Shown in pieces: positions 16,365-24,653 of a DNA stretch of 64,000 nt. The stretch is from JALZKA01 sp033856515 (lineage in GTDB: Bacteria; Actinomycetota; Thermoleophilia; Solirubrobacterales; 70-9). The stretch is taken from the NCBI GenBank assembly GCA_033856515.1, contig JAWVEY010000020.1, positions 62,001-126,000 on the forward strand, written 5' to 3'. The notes below the pieces were generated by a model, which saw only the letters and a list, made by a program, of their open reading frames with translations, did no database searches and was not told the DNA's origin. Positions within the stretch are counted from its first letter, which is position 1. The number at the start of each line of letters is the position of its first letter. The translations under genes were made by a program, and so were the position numbers.

Positions 16365-16952
16365 ATGCGGTTGCGCGCGCTTTTTCTAGCCGCTGTATCG
16401 GGGCTGCTCGTGGGCGGGTGTGGCTCCAAGGAGGAGCCTGCGCCGGCGCCGGTCGACCGCAAAGAGGAGACGGTGGACAAGCTGCCGCAGCTCAAGCGCG
16501 GCTACGAAGAGTTCGTCAACACCGGCGCGGGCGTCGCCTTCGGCCGTCCGCCGGGCTGGAGCGCCAAGGAGCAGGGCGCGGTTACCGAGCTGAACGCTCC
16601 GGACGAGCTGGTCGCCGCCAGGATCTCGATCGACCGCACGGACGACGCTCTCGGCTTGGACCCCAAGACCTCCGCGACGCAGACGGCCGAGCTCCTGCCC
16701 GGCTACAAGAAGCCGCTTGACCCCGGCAAGGCGAAGCCGTTCAAGCATGAGTACGAGGGAGCGATCGTCGAGGCCAAGGGGGTCGCGAAGAAGTCGGGTG
16801 TGCCTCAGCGCGTGAGCGTGATCGTGCTGGAGCGAAACGGCGTGGCGGTTGTCACCGCGGTGATCGCCGAGAACGCCGAGCGGAATACCGGCGCAGAGTC
16901 GAAGCAGGCGCTTGAGGCGATCCGCACCCTGCGAACGCGCCCGCCGAACTAA
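16365..16952 (+). CDS. Small lipoprotein beginning three bases after the tRNA
   Basis: 195-residue lipoprotein: signal MRLRALFLAAVSGLLVGGC with lipobox VGGC, a Pro-rich linker, then a globular part containing GAGVAFGRPPGWSAKEQGAV, similar in layout to lipoproteins that bind outer-envelope ligands. The signal peptide fixes the ATG at 16365, so the whole 5' leader between tRNA and start codon is TTC. The only SD-like bases (GGGG 16356-16359) lie inside the tRNA acceptor. It ends by overlapping the convergent pyrE by 4 bases. Function unknown. Confidence 0.8.
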   Translation: MRLRALFLAAVSGLLVGGCGSKEEPAPAPVDRKEETVDKLPQLKRGYEEFVNTGAGVAFGRPPGWSAKEQGAVTELNAPDELVAARISIDRTDDALGLDPKTSATQTAELLPGYKKPLDPGKAKPFKHEYEGAIVEAKGVAKKSGVPQRVSVIVLERNGVAVVTAVIAENAERNTGAESKQALEAIRTLRTRPPN

Positions 16953-17509
16953 CGGTCGGGGCGGTCCGGGTAGACGTCGTCGATCGTTGTGAGCGCCTGG
17001 AAGGGCGCGTCGGCCGCGGCCGCGATCGCGTCGCCTCCGCCCGCGAGCCGATCGACAACACAAAGGGTCGCGACGATGTCGAGGCCCTCCTCGCGGATGC
17101 GCTCGATCGCCGACACCGTCGAGCCGCCCGTGGTGACCGTGTCCTCGACGACGAGGACCTTTGCGCCATCTTCGACGGGACCTTCGACCCAACGCTGAAG
17201 CCCGTGCTGCTTTCGCTCCTTGCGGACGAAGAACCCGACCAGGCCGTCGCCGCCGGGCACCGCGATGGCGGCACAGGCAAGAGGGATAGCGGCCATGACC
17301 GGCCCGCCGACGGCCGCCGCGCCTGCATCGTTGGCAGCGGCCGCGATCAACTCCCCCGCGGCTCGGAAGCCGGCCGGACGCATGATCGCCCGGCGAGCAT
17401 CGACGTAGTACTGCGCGGTCTGGCCGCTCGAAAGCGTCACCTCGCCCAGGATCAGCGCGTGCTCGCGTAACTCGGCGACGAGCGTTTCGCGGGCGCCGTC
17501 GGAGCTCAA
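16949..17509 (-). CDS. pyrE: Orotate phosphoribosyltransferase
   Basis: Joins orotate to PRPP to give OMP in pyrimidine synthesis. The PRPP-binding loop VLVVEDTVTTGGST is intact, with the upstream FFVRKERKQHG flexible loop and LSSGQTAQYYVDARR at the N-terminus. The start is set to TTG 17509 (MSSDGARETL), 7 bases after the stop of the upstream L,D-transpeptidase gene; the longer open frame would run back into that gene. The resulting 186 residues are the usual size. Probably co-transcribed with the transpeptidase, though without functional connection. Confidence 0.92.
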   Translation of the reverse strand: MSSDGARETLVAELREHALILGEVTLSSGQTAQYYVDARRAIMRPAGFRAAGELIAAAANDAGAAAVGGPVMAAIPLACAAIAVPGGDGLVGFFVRKERKQHGLQRWVEGPVEDGAKVLVVEDTVTTGGSTVSAIERIREEGLDIVATLCVVDRLAGGGDAIAAAADAPFQALTTIDDVYPDRPDR

Positions 17510-17516
17510 AGACGAC

Positions 17517-18491
17517 TCACGGATAGACGTAGATGTCGTCGCCGAGGTCGATCCAGTTGTAGATGAAGAGCGAGTTCGGGATCGGGTTGCGCAGGCACCC
17601 GTGGCTAGCCGGATAGGTCGGCACTGAGGCGTACCCATGTGTCGCGTACCCGCCGTGGAAGTAGACGGAGTTGACCATCCCGTGTGAGTTCCGGCCCGGC
17701 TCCTTGCGGTAGAACGAGAAATGTCCCCGGATCGTCGGTGTCGCGGCTGTCCCCGAGGAGATGTGGAAGATGTGCTGCGGCTTGCCGTTGTCCGCGAGGA
17801 CCATCACCTGGCGCGAGAGATCGGCCTCGACATGCTTGCCCGCGCCGGGGTACTTGAGCTTGAAGCCACCGCCGCCGTTCGCCAGGGTGCGGAAGATCGC
17901 CGGCGTGGCGTTGGCCGTGCGAGACATTCCGTTCACCTTGCGGAACGCGAGGACGGCACGTCCCGTCGCCGAGCCGTAGCTCGAGCCGTGCGAGGTGTGG
18001 TAGGCCTGCTCGTCAAGGAGATCGTTGAAGAGGCTCACGTCGTTGTTCTGCATTCCGGGATCCAGGTCCGGATAGGAGATGCCGACGGATCGCGACTGCT
18101 TCGAGAAGCCTTCCTGATTCGGCGATGCTTCCTTCTTCGCGCGGACCCGGTAGCTGCCGTCCTCGATCAGGCGCTTGGAGCGGATCTTGAAGCGCCCCTG
18201 GTCCTTTCCCGGCACGTGCCTGATCGTCTGGTGCTTGGCGATGACCTCGTTGTTTGCCTTTGAGACCCAGACCCGGACCTCCTGGTCCGGCACGAACGGG
18301 CGCACGTAGCCGACGCCGAGGATCTTGCTTCCGACGTCGACCCTGCTGCCGTTCACGTTCTTGAGCGCGATGCGCACCTTCGCGTCCGCGGGCGGCCCCT
18401 GAAGGAGCTGCTGTTGACCCTCCTGCTGGGCCGAAGCTTGAGCGGGGGCGATAAGCGCGAGGGCAGCGAGGGGAAGGACGAGACGCTTCAT
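17517..18491 (-). CDS. Exported L,D-transpeptidase (YkuD/ErfK family)
   Basis: Cell-wall enzyme making 3-3 peptidoglycan cross-links or attaching proteins. The 324 residues start at ATG 18491, followed by a signal peptide ending AQASA-QQ. A beta-rich N-terminal part and a peptidoglycan-binding-like helical region (about residues 150-200) precede the YkuD domain. The catalytic motif is HGGYATHGYASVPTYPASHGCLRNP-like: a His about 15 residues before SHGC, then catalytic Cys and Arg. A perfect TACAAT -10 lies 7 bases upstream of the ATG without a ribosome binding site. The neighbouring window genes include a class A PBP, giving both cross-linking types. Confidence 0.92.
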   Translation of the reverse strand: MKRLVLPLAALALIAPAQASAQQEGQQQLLQGPPADAKVRIALKNVNGSRVDVGSKILGVGYVRPFVPDQEVRVWVSKANNEVIAKHQTIRHVPGKDQGRFKIRSKRLIEDGSYRVRAKKEASPNQEGFSKQSRSVGISYPDLDPGMQNNDVSLFNDLLDEQAYHTSHGSSYGSATGRAVLAFRKVNGMSRTANATPAIFRTLANGGGGFKLKYPGAGKHVEADLSRQVMVLADNGKPQHIFHISSGTAATPTIRGHFSFYRKEPGRNSHGMVNSVYFHGGYATHGYASVPTYPASHGCLRNPIPNSLFIYNWIDLGDDIYVYP

Positions 18492-18498
18492 GGCGACA

Positions 18499-18504
18499 AT
18501 TGTA
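18499..18504 (-). promoter_or_regulatory. -10 element of the L,D-transpeptidase gene
   Basis: On the minus strand TACAAT (5 of 6 consensus) lies 7 bases before the ATG at 18491 with no ribosome binding site between them. This is one of the clearest leaderless-type promoters in the window. Confidence 0.65.
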
Positions 18505-18535
18505 GTTCGATACACGGCATTCGAGACCTGCTTTC

Positions 18536-19303
18536 TCAACTCAGCAACGGGATGATCGCGATCGCGTTATTCACCATGTGCAGGGCGATCGGCGGCCCGA
18601 GCGATCCAGTGCGCTCATAGAGCCAGGCCAGGATCACGCCGAGGCACGAAAGCAGCCCCGCCACCGCCAGGTCGCCCTGGGGGAGATGCACGGAGCCGAA
18701 GAGCATGCCGGACACGACCGCCGCGACCCAGAACGGAGTCCGGCTGCGAATCGCACCGAAGAAGAGGCCGCGAAAGAGGGTTTCCTCGGTGATCGGCGCG
18801 GCGATCACGATCAAGAAAACCGTGGCAATGGCGGTGAGGGTGGTCTCGTTGAAGTCGACGTCCTCAACCAGCGTGTCCTGCTCGGGCGTGAAGAAGAGTG
18901 CGGTGAAGATCACCGTGATTGCGATCTGTGCGCCCATCGCGGCGGCGACGAGCCAGAGATCCCTGCCTTTGAACGGGATGTATCCGACCACCCGCCACGG
19001 CCGCGCGTCCACCCTCCGCGCGGCGACCAGGATCGGAACGCCGACGAACAGAAGCCCCTGTGGGATCAGTGCGACCAGGGTGGCGTCGGGCTCCGTCTCG
19101 ATCAGCCCGAGGACGATCCCGCCCGCGATGCCCAGGCCAAAGAAGATGATCAGGAACCCGATCAGCGCATCCATGGGCCGGAGAGGCGCCCACGGCCCCG
19201 CGTTTCCAAGCTTGCTTCCCGGCTCCGGCGCCGGCGTGAAACGCGGCGGGGGTGAGGAGGACTCGTCAGCCGGCGGTCCGAACGACGAGCCGTATTCAGC
19301 CAC
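18536..19303 (-). CDS. CPBP-family intramembrane metalloprotease
   Basis: 255-residue membrane protein of the CAAX protease/bacteriocin-processing (CPBP, ABI) family. About eight hydrophobic segments follow a Pro/Ser-rich cytoplasmic N-terminus of 40 residues. The three active-site signatures are present: EETLFRGLFFG, the SVHLPQGD His and HMVNNAIA near the C-terminus. In bacteria these proteins process membrane peptides or confer bacteriocin self-immunity; the substrate here cannot be told. The start overlaps the end of the HAD gene by 8 bases, so the two form an operon. Confidence 0.9.
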   Translation of the reverse strand: MAEYGSSFGPPADESSSPPPRFTPAPEPGSKLGNAGPWAPLRPMDALIGFLIIFFGLGIAGGIVLGLIETEPDATLVALIPQGLLFVGVPILVAARRVDARPWRVVGYIPFKGRDLWLVAAAMGAQIAITVIFTALFFTPEQDTLVEDVDFNETTLTAIATVFLIVIAAPITEETLFRGLFFGAIRSRTPFWVAAVVSGMLFGSVHLPQGDLAVAGLLSCLGVILAWLYERTGSLGPPIALHMVNNAIAIIPLLS

Positions 19304-19946
19304 TTCTCACCGCTCGGGCGACTTCGGCAAGCGACGAGATGTCGCCCCCGCCCGCCCGATCGAGGTGAAGCGCGCGAATGCCGGCGGCGCCAGCGCCCGC
19401 AATGTCTTCCTCAACGGTGTCGCCGACGTGGAGCGCTTCGTTGGGCCCGCAGCCCGCCAGATCGAGAGCGGCCATGAAGATCGCCGGGTCAGGCTTCCGC
19501 ACGCCGCTTCCGGCTGACGTCACGACGCCATCGATCGCGTCGTCGAGCCCGCACCGCTCGAGCACCTCGGGCAGCGAGATGTCCCAGTTCGAGACGCAGA
19601 CGATCCGAAGGCCAGCCTTTCGCAGCTCGTCAAGCGCCGGCCGCGCGTCGTCGAAGGCGTGGAAGCGGATCGCGTCCATCATCGTCTTGACCGGTACCTC
19701 GCGATCGAGTTCCCAGGAGAGGATGTCCGCGCAGCGGGTGCGTAGGGCGTCGAGAGATGCGGCGTCCTTGCCCTCGTGGGCGTGCTCCTTGTAGTAGTCC
19801 ATCTCCGCCTTCACGGCGGGCGCGACCTCGGCTTCGTCCATCTCCAGGACGGCCGCCAGAGGGACCCACGGGGGGTCGAGATCCACGAGGGTTCCGAGCG
19901 CGTCGAAGAGCACGGCGCGGGTCGCGTGTGAAGGTGATGCGGTCAT
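19296..19946 (-). CDS. HAD-superfamily hydrolase
   Basis: 216-residue haloacid-dehalogenase-type hydrolase. Motif I reads VLFDALGTLVD, with the nucleophile Asp15 but Leu-Gly where phosphatases carry a second Asp, as in dehalogenases and some phosphatases. Motif II is IVCVSNWD, and motif IV KPDPAIFMAAL...EALHVGDTVEEDIAGA. The start is ATG 19946 (MTASPSHATRAVLFD) rather than the ATG 45 bases upstream, which would run toward the divergent MscS start. Substrate unknown; the CPBP protease gene is translationally coupled downstream. Confidence 0.88.
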   Translation of the reverse strand: MTASPSHATRAVLFDALGTLVDLDPPWVPLAAVLEMDEAEVAPAVKAEMDYYKEHAHEGKDAASLDALRTRCADILSWELDREVPVKTMMDAIRFHAFDDARPALDELRKAGLRIVCVSNWDISLPEVLERCGLDDAIDGVVTSAGSGVRKPDPAIFMAALDLAGCGPNEALHVGDTVEEDIAGAGAAGIRALHLDRAGGGDISSLAEVARAVRSG

Positions 19947-19998
19947 TCGCGGGGCTAGCTTGGCAGGATCGAATTCGGACCCGGTAATCATTAATCAC

Positions 19999-20778
19999 GT
20001 GGTTGGAACCTTCATCGAAACAGATAGCGATCTCTTTGGCGCCGTAATCACGGTTGCCGTCTCGATCGTGATCGCGTACTTGGTAGACCGGATCGTGCTG
20101 GCGCGCGGTGGGCGCCTCGCTGGGCAGGTGACGGACGGCGGTGTCTCGCGTGCTGCAGCCACCCGCCTTCGTGTCGTTCGCAGGCTCGTCTTCGTAACGA
20201 TCGTCGTCGTCGGTGTCGGCCTCGCGCTCAGCCAGTTCACGAAGCTCGAGAAGCTGGCGACCGGTCTCCTGGCCTCGAGCGCCGTGCTCGGCATCGTGCT
20301 CGGCCTCGCCGCACGCCAGGTGCTGGCGAACCCGCTGGCGGGGATCTTGCTCGCGATCACGCAGCCGATCAGGATCGGCGACACGATCACGCTGGACGAC
20401 GTGACAGGCCGGGTCGACGATCTCACGCTCTCCTACACCTACATCGACACGGGCGACGGCCGCCTGATGGTCGTTCCCAACGAGAAGGTGGTCACCAACA
20501 CCGTCTTCAACCGCTCCACTGGCGACCAGAGCGCGCCGGTCGCCTGCTCGGTCTGGCTACCGCGCGACGGTGACATCGAGAAAGCGCGGGCAGCGCTCGG
20601 CCCGCTGGAAGCTTCCGAGATCGAGACCGCCGAGATCACGCCTGACGGCGTTCGCCTCGTCGTTCACGGCCCGCACGGCAGCGCCCGCACGTCGGTCTCG
20701 GGCGAAGAGGCTGCACTCCGCGAGCGCGCCCATCAGCTCCTGCTCAGCGCAGGAGTGCTCGACATCGACTCCGAATAG
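19999..20778 (+). CDS. Small-conductance mechanosensitive channel (MscS family)
   Basis: 259-residue osmotic-release channel. Two membrane helices (about residues 12-33 and 58-80) precede the pore-lining helix with LLASSAVLGIVLGLAARQVLANPLAG, then the beta domain starting PIRIGDTITLDDVTGRVDDL and containing VPNEKVVTNTVFN. The GTG at 19999 leaves 52 bases to the divergent HAD start; a TAATCA hexamer lies 8 bases before it. Stand-alone gene. Confidence 0.9.
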   Translation: MVGTFIETDSDLFGAVITVAVSIVIAYLVDRIVLARGGRLAGQVTDGGVSRAAATRLRVVRRLVFVTIVVVGVGLALSQFTKLEKLATGLLASSAVLGIVLGLAARQVLANPLAGILLAITQPIRIGDTITLDDVTGRVDDLTLSYTYIDTGDGRLMVVPNEKVVTNTVFNRSTGDQSAPVACSVWLPRDGDIEKARAALGPLEASEIETAEITPDGVRLVVHGPHGSARTSVSGEEAALRERAHQLLLSAGVLDIDSE

Positions 20779-20848
20779 CGCTTTCGACCGCGCTCTTGCA
20801 GGGTGATCCGCGATCGGGATCGCATCGTTACCCTTTTTACGGCTAGCT

Positions 20849-23023
20849 ATGTCCTCACGAACACGAAAGCGCCATCAGCGCTCGCAGGGTTCGGTCGGTA
20901 AGAAGATCCTCCTGGGATTCGGCGTAATCCTGGTAGTGATCGGGATTGCCGCCGGCGCCGCTGCGGGCTGGGTATACGACAAGTTCCAGGACGCCCCGTC
21001 CATCGACCAGCTGAAGCCGCTGTCGAACCCGACGACCGAGAACTCCGAGATCTTCGCGGCCGATGGAAGCCCGCTCGGCGTCATCGACGCGGATATCACG
21101 CGTGAACCTGTCGGCTTAAAGGCGATCCCCGGCTCCCTTCAAGAAGCAACCATCGCGATCGAGGACGAGAACTTCTACGAGCACTCTGGAGTTGACTTCT
21201 CCGCAATCCTCCGCGCGGCGATCAAGAACGCCGAGGCCGGCGAGATCGAGCAGGGCGCATCAACGATTACGCAGCAGCTGGTCCGCAACCTGTACCTGAA
21301 GAAGCCAGAGGACACCTTGGAGCGAAAGCTCCAGGAGGCCAAGATGGCGATGGACTATGAGGATAAGTACTCAAAGGACGAGATCCTCGAGGAGTACCTC
21401 AACACCGCGACCTACGGGACAAACGGCGGCGATACCGCCGTCGGAGTTGAGGCTGCGTCGCAGACCTACTTCAACAAGCATGTCTCTGATTTGAACCTCG
21501 GCGAGGCGGCGTTGCTTGCCGGGCTTCCGCAGGCCCCTTCTCAGTACAACCCGTTCCTCAACGCGGACGCAGCCACGGCGCGACGCAATCTGGTCCTCAA
21601 GGCGATGCTCGATCAGGACTACATCAGCCGGTCCGAGTTCACCAAGTGGAGTAGGGCAGGTCTCGGGCTCGAACCCGGAACCCGTTACGAATTTCGCCGC
21701 TACCAGTACTTCTTCGACTTCGTCCAGCAAGAGCTCGTCGACAAGTACGGGACAGCGACTACCCGACTCGGCGGTCTCGAGGTAACCACGACCCTCCAGC
21801 CACGGCTCCAAGACATCGCTCAACAGTCGATCAACAACCGTCCCTACCCGCCGGCCGCAGCCGCCTTGGTGTCCACGAACGTCGACACAGGCGAGATCCA
21901 GGCCATGGCCTCCTCGTCGAGCTACGAGGAATCGAAGTTCAACCTCGCCGCCCAGGGAAAGCGCCAGCCCGGTTCCTCGTTCAAGGCGTTCGCGCTGACC
22001 GCCGCAGTCGATCAGGGCATCGATCCCGATACGACGTACTACAAAGCACCCACCTCGATCACACTCCCCTCGTATGTAGGCGGACCGCCCGACTGGGATG
22101 TGAGCGGCGGCGCAGGCGGCGGCACGATCAGCCTCCGTGACGCGACTGCGAACTCCGTCAACACCGTCTACGCCCAACTCGTCCTCGACATCACCCCCGA
22201 TGCGATGGACGAGATGGCCCACAAGATGGGAATTACTACGGAGCTCTTCGGTTACCCGTCGGAGGTTCTAGGCACGATCGACGTATCAGTGCTTGAGATG
22301 TCGAACGCTTACGCGACGCTCGCCAACGGCGGCGTTCACCACGACCCGACGGCGATCTCGCGTGTCGAGTTCCCTAACGGGGACGTCGATGAGCTCGACC
22401 CGTCAAGTGGGACCCGCGCCGTATCCGACGGCGTTGCCTACACGGTGGCTGATGTCATGAAGGGCGCGCTCGAATACGGCACTGCTGCGGGCCAAGGAAT
22501 CGGGTGTCCTGCTTCCGGAAAGACCGGGACAACGGAATCGAATGCGGACGCCTGGTTCGTCGGCTACACGCCGCATGTATCGACGGCGGTGTGGGTCGGC
22601 AACCCGACCCAGCGCATTCCCCTTCCTGGCTACGGAGCCGACCTGGCTGCACCGATTTGGCACGACTACATGGCCCAGACAGCCACCGAGCCCTGCGACG
22701 ACTTCCCGGAGCCCAAGGACCCAGTCGACCTCTCCTCAGCGTCGAGCGGCTACGCCGGGAGCAGCGACCTCGACGACTCCACGACAGACGAGACGACAGA
22801 CGAGACGACAGACCTGGATGATGCCGACAACGACGGCTACGACGACGACCTCTACAACCCCGGTACCGGCGACCAGGACGTTCCCGGCGACGACGGTGGC
22901 GGAGGCCAGGGGCCTAGGCCTCCCGCCAACCCGGGCAATGGGAACGGCAACCCCGGCGGCGGCAACCCCGGAGGTGGAAACCCCGGCGGTGGCGGCGGCC
23001 CCGGCGGCGGCGGAATCGGCTAG
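20849..23023 (+). CDS. Class A penicillin-binding protein (glycosyltransferase/transpeptidase)
   Basis: Bifunctional peptidoglycan synthase of 724 residues. After a basic N-terminus and one membrane anchor (about 19-42) comes the GT51 domain with EDENFYEHSGVD and GASTITQQLVRNLYL, then the transpeptidase with SxxK at S376-K379 (GSSFK), ANSVNTVYAQL (SxN) and SGKTGTTESNADAW (KTG). The last 100 residues are low complexity: Asp/Thr repeats from a 12-base tandem repeat (22781-22813), then Gly/Asn/Pro repeats. Such tails are likely extracytoplasmic and flexible. A 44-base palindrome follows the stop. Confidence 0.95.
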   Translation: MSSRTRKRHQRSQGSVGKKILLGFGVILVVIGIAAGAAAGWVYDKFQDAPSIDQLKPLSNPTTENSEIFAADGSPLGVIDADITREPVGLKAIPGSLQEATIAIEDENFYEHSGVDFSAILRAAIKNAEAGEIEQGASTITQQLVRNLYLKKPEDTLERKLQEAKMAMDYEDKYSKDEILEEYLNTATYGTNGGDTAVGVEAASQTYFNKHVSDLNLGEAALLAGLPQAPSQYNPFLNADAATARRNLVLKAMLDQDYISRSEFTKWSRAGLGLEPGTRYEFRRYQYFFDFVQQELVDKYGTATTRLGGLEVTTTLQPRLQDIAQQSINNRPYPPAAAALVSTNVDTGEIQAMASSSSYEESKFNLAAQGKRQPGSSFKAFALTAAVDQGIDPDTTYYKAPTSITLPSYVGGPPDWDVSGGAGGGTISLRDATANSVNTVYAQLVLDITPDAMDEMAHKMGITTELFGYPSEVLGTIDVSVLEMSNAYATLANGGVHHDPTAISRVEFPNGDVDELDPSSGTRAVSDGVAYTVADVMKGALEYGTAAGQGIGCPASGKTGTTESNADAWFVGYTPHVSTAVWVGNPTQRIPLPGYGADLAAPIWHDYMAQTATEPCDDFPEPKDPVDLSSASSGYAGSSDLDDSTTDETTDETTDLDDADNDGYDDDLYNPGTGDQDVPGDDGGGGQGPRPPANPGNGNGNPGGGNPGGGNPGGGGGPGGGGIG
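22781..22813 (+). repeat. 12-bp tandem repeat in the PBP tail
   Basis: The unit ACGACAGACGAG occurs twice and then as a 9-base partial copy. It encodes TTDETTDETTD in the C-terminal tail, a likely slippage expansion. Confidence 0.8.
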
Positions 23024-23029
23024 CCGCGC

Positions 23030-23073
23030 GAACGTCCTTCAGTACGTCCTATAGGGCGTACTCACGGACGTTC
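23030..23073. repeat. 44-base palindromic element, copy 1
   Basis: Nested inverted repeat: the outer arms GAACGTCC/GGACGTTC (8 bp) and inner arms AGTACG/CGTACT (6 bp), extended by TCC/GGG, surround a TATA loop. It lies between the convergent PBP gene and the minus-strand membrane protein gene. A second copy of the same length, sharing the right half exactly, is at 37135-37178. No T-tract is present, so it may be a bidirectional terminator of unusual type, an mRNA-stabilising hairpin or a protein site. Confidence 0.85.
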
Positions 23074-23079
23074 TCCGCG

Positions 23080-23526
23080 TCAGCCCGGATGCCCGTTCAA
23101 TTTGCCGTGCCCGTTCGATGACGGGTCATGCAGCGCTTTCTCGGCTTCCCGTGCGCTGAATTTGCGAAGCGCCACGTACACCGCGCCGCCGGCCGCCACG
23201 GTGAACAGGGCGGCGAATGGGAAGGCGAGCGCGAACTGCGCGAGCAAGGTCGCGCCGACGACGGCAACCGCGAAGACGATCGCGCGACGGATGAGGACCT
23301 CGCCGCGGACGGTCGTGCGGAAGAAGTAGAAGACCATCGTGAGCGAGCAGGCGACGAGACTCGCGAACGAGAGCGCGTAGAGGATTCCCATCAGGATGTC
23401 CTCCGCCAGCGGCTGGTCGCAGTCGGGACCGGCGCACGCCGGGTCGAGCGTGGAGACAACGAGGCCGCCGGGGATCAGCGCCAGATAGGCGAAGAGGACC
23501 GAGCCCGCCAAGACCAACCACCGCAT
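23080..23526 (-). CDS. Four-helix membrane protein of unknown function
   Basis: 148 residues with hydrophobic segments at about 4-25, 46-68, 79-102 and 105-128. Cysteines in LDPACAGPDCDQPL lie in the first outside loop and may form a disulfide. The tail is hydrophilic (DPSSNGHGKLNGHPG). ATG 23526 is chosen because the upstream ATG 23547 would overlap the divergent thiL start. I do not recognise a family. Confidence 0.75.
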   Translation of the reverse strand: MRWLVLAGSVLFAYLALIPGGLVVSTLDPACAGPDCDQPLAEDILMGILYALSFASLVACSLTMVFYFFRTTVRGEVLIRRAIVFAVAVVGATLLAQFALAFPFAALFTVAAGGAVYVALRKFSAREAEKALHDPSSNGHGKLNGHPG

Positions 23527-23532
23527 GAGACC

Positions 23533-23540
23533 TATTCTGA
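23533..23540. promoter_or_regulatory. Shared divergent -10 region between thiL and the membrane protein gene
   Basis: On the plus strand TATTCT (23533-23538) is 7 bases from the thiL ATG. On the minus strand CAGAAT (23540-23535) is 8 bases from the other ATG. Only 19 bases separate the two start codons, so both promoters must use the same melted region. Confidence 0.55.
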
Positions 23541-23545
23541 CGGGC

Positions 23546-24562
23546 ATGCTCAGTGAGTTCGATCTGATCGCGCTCCTTCGGGAGCGCATTGCGGCGGCTG
23601 GGGCGGTCGTGAGCGATCAGGTGATCGTCGGGAGCGGTGACGACGCCGCCGTCGTCGAGCCGCGCGGGCCGGCTGTCACCTCGGTGGACGCGCTCGTTGA
23701 CGGCGTGCACTTCAGGCGCTCCACGTTCCCTCCGGACGCCATCGGGCACAAGGCGCTCACCGTCGCGCTGTCCGACCTCGCCGCGATGGGTGCCCAGCCG
23801 GGCGAGGCGTATGTCCAGCTCGGGGTCCCCGAGGACATCTCGGAGGACGAGCTCGCCGGCATCGCGGACGGGCTAGGCGCGGTGGCCTATGACTACAGCG
23901 TCTCGGTGGTGGGCGGCGATGTGGTGGCCTCGCCCGTCCTGTTCCTAGCGATCACCGTGGTGGGCTACGTGCGGGAAGAGAGCCCGCACGTGACAAGGGC
24001 CGGCGCCCAGGTAGGCGACGTCCTCGTCCTGACCGGGCCCGTCGGCGGAGCGGCGGCCGGGCTTCTCCTGCTGGAGGACGAGGACCTGGCATCGGGTCTC
24101 GACCCGGCGCGGACCCAAGCGCTCCGCGAGCGCCAGCTTCGCCCACAGGCCCTTATCGGTGCCGGACTGGCACTGGCTCGAATAGGCGCCACGGCGATGA
24201 TCGACATCTCGGACGGGATCGGGGCGGACGCGGGCCACATCGCGGTGTCCAGCGGCGTGCGCTGCGTGATCGGGCTGGGCGCCGGCTGCGTGGCCCCCGG
24301 GGTCGCCGAGGTCGCCGAGGCCGCGGGCAGGGACGCGCTCGCGCTCGCAAGCGGGGGCGAGGACTACGAGCTGCTTGCGGCGGTGCCGGAGGAGCGGCTT
24401 GAAGACGCACTCGAAGCCGTTCGCGGAACCGCCTGCGACCCGGCGCTGGTGGGCCGGGTCGAGGCTGGGGAGGGTGTGGTCCTCGGCGGCCTTACAGGCC
24501 GCGAAGTTTCGGATGGCGGGTTCGACCAGATTCGCTCACGAGTTCGTGGCGAGCCCACCTGA
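23546..24562 (+). CDS. thiL: Thiamine-monophosphate kinase
   Basis: Phosphorylates thiamine phosphate to the active thiamine diphosphate. 338 residues with the family N-terminus LSEFDLIALL, the metal/ATP segment VGSGDDAAVVEP, VDALVDGVHF, AIGHKALTVALSDLAAMGAQP and the later MIDISDGIGADAGHIA and ASGGEDYELL. ATG 23546 is used; no TPP riboswitch is visible, and there is only a 19-base intergenic space to the divergent gene. The last 71 bases overlap a small convergent reading frame. Confidence 0.94.
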   Translation: MLSEFDLIALLRERIAAAGAVVSDQVIVGSGDDAAVVEPRGPAVTSVDALVDGVHFRRSTFPPDAIGHKALTVALSDLAAMGAQPGEAYVQLGVPEDISEDELAGIADGLGAVAYDYSVSVVGGDVVASPVLFLAITVVGYVREESPHVTRAGAQVGDVLVLTGPVGGAAAGLLLLEDEDLASGLDPARTQALRERQLRPQALIGAGLALARIGATAMIDISDGIGADAGHIAVSSGVRCVIGLGAGCVAPGVAEVAEAAGRDALALASGGEDYELLAAVPEERLEDALEAVRGTACDPALVGRVEAGEGVVLGGLTGREVSDGGFDQIRSRVRGEPT

Positions 24563-24653
24563 TCATGCGCAGCTTGCGAAGGATCTCCTCCGCGACCAGC
24601 GATGAATCAACGCTGTACTGATGCACCGCGACTTCAGTCTTGAGCTTGGTCAT
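24492..24653 (-). CDS. Small protein with FlgM-like C-terminal motif (tentative)
   Basis: 53-residue frame starting at ATG 24653, where AAGAGGA lies 8 to 9 bases upstream, a much better site than at the upstream in-frame ATG 24707. The sequence HQYSVDSSLVAEEILRKLRM resembles the YxVDxxxVAxxIL core of FlgM anti-sigma factors, followed by basic RWARHELVSESGR. Its 3' end overlaps thiL by 71 bases. No flagellar genes are nearby. It could be a stand-alone regulator or a small protein of another kind; the family call is weak. Confidence 0.45.
   Translation of the reverse strand: MTKLKTEVAVHQYSVDSSLVAEEILRKLRMIRWARHELVSESGRTRHPKLRGL

Noticed and set aside
20810..20823. Terminator between mscS-like and PBP genes
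   Set aside because: GCGAT/ATCGC is only five pairs, and the T-run begins more than 10 bases later.
22905..23020. Possible CRISPR-like or minisatellite array in Gly/Asn/Pro tail of the PBP
   Set aside because: Short in-frame units (GGCGGCAACCCC type) encode GNPGG; no spacers of uniform length.
23500..23546. TPP riboswitch for thiL
   Set aside because: Only 19 bases separate the divergent start codons, too little for a riboswitch.
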